From Acidobacteria bacterium AH-259-G07 (lineage in GTDB: Bacteria; Acidobacteriota; UBA6911; RPQK01; JADFOI01): a stretch of 5,153 nt of DNA. The first letter of the stretch is position 1, and every line of letters begins with the position of its first letter. The stretch covers positions 1 through 5,153 of the forward strand of contig JALLON010000198.1 in assembly GCA_027717925.1 (NCBI GenBank), in the 5' to 3' direction. Made by a program: the position numbers and the translations under genes. Under the pieces are notes generated by a model. That model made no database searches, was not told the DNA's origin, and saw only the letters and a program-made list of their open reading frames with translations. Shown in pieces: positions 3,875-5,153 of the stretch.

Positions 3875-5153
3875 GGCTTGTCTCATCGATAAGAAAAAGA
3901 AAGGTCGCCTCTACACCTATTGGGTGCGATCGGCCCGAGTCGAGGGCCAACCTCGCATTGTCCAACAAGTCTACCTGGGCCCCAAAGAGCGTGTGCTCGA
4001 GGAGATTAAACAGGCCTACACCCGGGGCAAAACCCCGGGGCCCTCTCCTTTGCGGCGGGTGCAGCACAAGGAGTTTGGGGCCTCGGCTCTGCTCTGGCAC
4101 TGGGCCCAAAGACTGCAACTGGTCGAAATTGTGGATCGTCACGTGCCGGCCGTCCCAGTCAAACGTCGTACCCAACTCTCGGTGGGCGAGTATCTGGTGA
4201 TTGCCGCCATCAACCGGGCTATTGATGCCCGCAGCAAACGAGCCCTTTATGAGCACTGGTACCAGCACAGCGTGCTCTCACGCCTGTGCCCGGCCCAGGA
4301 AACCGAGCTTAGGAGCCAGCGCTTTTGGGATCATATGGACCAGGTCGAACAGGCCCATATTGAGGCCATTCAGCAGGATCTGCTGGGGCGTCTGGGGGAG
4401 CTGTTTCCTTTAGGCCAGGAGACGCTTCTCTATGATACGAGCAATTACTTTACCTTTATCGATACTTTCAACGAGCGCACCGAGCTGGCCCAGCGGGGAC
4501 ACAATAAGCAGAAGCGCCACGATTTGCGCCAGCTTTCCCTGGCCCTCTTTGAAGATGAGAAGACGGGGTTGCCACTGTATCACCAATGTTATGCGGGCAA
4601 CCGTCCGGACGTGAGCCAGTTCACGACGGCTTGGCAGGGAATGATCCAGGCCTGGATGAAGGGCCTGGGCAGAAAACCTCAGCAGCTGACGCTGGTCTTT
4701 GATGGGGGCAACAGCTCGAAAAAGAACGCGGCCCGGCTCGAGGAGGCCAGGCTTCACTATGTGGGAGCCCTTCCGGGACGCTGGGTGCCCGATCTTTTAA
4801 AAGTGCCGCGCGAAGCCTACCAGAAGTTGACTCTGCCCGGGACGAAGCACCTGAAGGTGTACCGATCTGATCGCCAGCTTTGGGGGAAGGAGCGCACGCT
4901 GCTGGTGGTGTTTTCTCCTTCCTTTTATCGAAAACAACGAGCGGCGATGAATCGACTGCAAGCCAAAGTCGAAGGGCGACTGCTGGAGCTGGCCTGGGCC
5001 ATTGAGCGCTGGGGGGAGTCGCGTCAGGGAGCAGGATATACCGAGTCTTCGGTGGAAAAGAAAGTCAAGCGATGGACGGGTCGGGATCATCTGGGGGAGT
5101 TTTTAAAGGTCGACTGGAGAGCCGAGCAAGGCAAAGTGGTCGAGCTCAACTGG
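3873..5153 (+). CDS. IS1634-family DDE transposase, first 427 residues (cut by right window edge)
   Basis: This transposase would cut and join the IS ends by DDE (RNase H-fold) chemistry. The N-terminus MACLIDKKKKGRLYTYWV, then RIVQQVYLG, is characteristic of IS1634-type transposases. The first catalytic Asp is in LLYDTSNYFTF (D188), followed by FNERTELAQRGHNKQKR and DLRQ, then LPLYHQCYAGNRPD, which is the conserved insertion-side block of the family. The second catalytic Asp is in LVFDGGNSS (D277). The third acidic residue (Glu, in a YREK-like block) is expected beyond the window. No stop or frameshift interrupts the 427 codons, so the gene may be active. The start is uncertain: in-frame ATGs at 3801 and 3858 also exist and no site has a good ribosome binding site. 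I chose 3873 because family similarity begins with MAC and the candidate promoter would start transcription near 3869. Confidence 0.9.
   Translation, partial: MACLIDKKKKGRLYTYWVRSARVEGQPRIVQQVYLGPKERVLEEIKQAYTRGKTPGPSPLRRVQHKEFGASALLWHWAQRLQLVEIVDRHVPAVPVKRRTQLSVGEYLVIAAINRAIDARSKRALYEHWYQHSVLSRLCPAQETELRSQRFWDHMDQVEQAHIEAIQQDLLGRLGELFPLGQETLLYDTSNYFTFIDTFNERTELAQRGHNKQKRHDLRQLSLALFEDEKTGLPLYHQCYAGNRPDVSQFTTAWQGMIQAWMKGLGRKPQQLTLVFDGGNSSKKNAARLEEARLHYVGALPGRWVPDLLKVPREAYQKLTLPGTKHLKVYRSDRQLWGKERTLLVVFSPSFYRKQRAAMNRLQAKVEGRLLELAWAIERWGESRQGAGYTESSVEKKVKRWTGRDHLGEFLKVDWRAEQGKVVELNW

Larger units (their letters stand above)
3706..5153 (+). mobile_element. IS1634-type insertion sequence (left part; right end outside window)
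   Basis: The element interrupts the response regulator gene and carries one long transposase frame. The left boundary is placed at about 3704-3712 from where receiver-domain similarity ends, because the terminal inverted repeat cannot be identified without the right end. The 5' part of about 165 bp (to 3872) is noncoding, AT-rich compared with its surroundings, and holds a TTGACA promoter and a 15-bp direct repeat. Orientation is the same as the interrupted operon. At least 1.45 kb of the element is in view. Target-site duplication cannot be checked here. Confidence 0.75.

Noticed and set aside
3822..5090. Several minus- and plus-strand open frames inside the transposase gene
   Set aside because: The transposase frame is open for 427 codons with family motifs; the others are shadows.
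1..5153. CRISPR array, tRNA, rRNA, riboswitch or retron/defence-type system
   Set aside because: No regularly spaced repeats, no tRNA or rRNA-like segments and no recognisable defence genes were seen.

Overview
The window looks like an accessory or eroding stretch of a bacterial chromosome with mid-to-high GC content. The eukaryotic-like Ser/Thr kinase at the left edge resembles the kinase paralogues abundant in Acidobacteriota and related soil or sediment phyla: it ends in a TDIWAFGC motif, preceded by a GTAAYMSP-type activation segment. That taxonomic hint is an inference from motif style only; there is no rRNA or other marker gene here.

Layout from left to right. (1) Positions 1-627, minus strand: the N-terminal 209 residues of a Ser/Thr protein kinase, running off the left edge, with a clear Shine-Dalgarno and a candidate promoter at 660-688. 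(2) Positions 628-1088: no intact gene. This stretch holds a perfect small inverted repeat, a possible C-terminal coding scrap (719-817) and the N-terminal piece of an isochorismatase-family hydrolase (898-1068). (3) Positions 1115-2251, minus strand: an exported protein with an N-terminal heavy-metal-associated (HMA) domain, a middle region with four cysteines, and a C-terminal thioredoxin/TlpA-like domain. Each of its two signature CxxC motifs has lost one cysteine. A strong rho-independent terminator (1089-1114) follows it. (4) Positions 2252-2411: a divergent intergenic region with four copies of GGCGTC (both orientations) and a perfect GTCATG/CATGAC inverted repeat. (5) Positions 2412-3581, plus strand: a membrane sensor histidine kinase of the NarL/DesK (HisKA_3) type. 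It overlaps by 4 nt the GTG start of a response regulator that survives for only about 43 native residues. (6) From about 3706 to the right edge: an insertion sequence whose transposase is of the IS1634 (DDE, IS4-like) type. It is open to the end of the window, with its own TTGACA promoter and a 15-bp imperfect direct repeat around that promoter.

Interpretation. The two-component pair probably once regulated something local, and the divergently transcribed HMA-thioredoxin gene with the shared repeat-rich promoter region is the natural candidate. The IS appears to have entered the receiver domain upstream of its expected phosphoacceptor Asp, leaving an apparently intact sensor kinase without its cognate regulator. 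Together with the truncated hydrolase, this suggests ongoing gene decay and rearrangement. The most unusual single item is the HMA-thioredoxin fusion with SxxC and CxxS in place of the two CxxC motifs.
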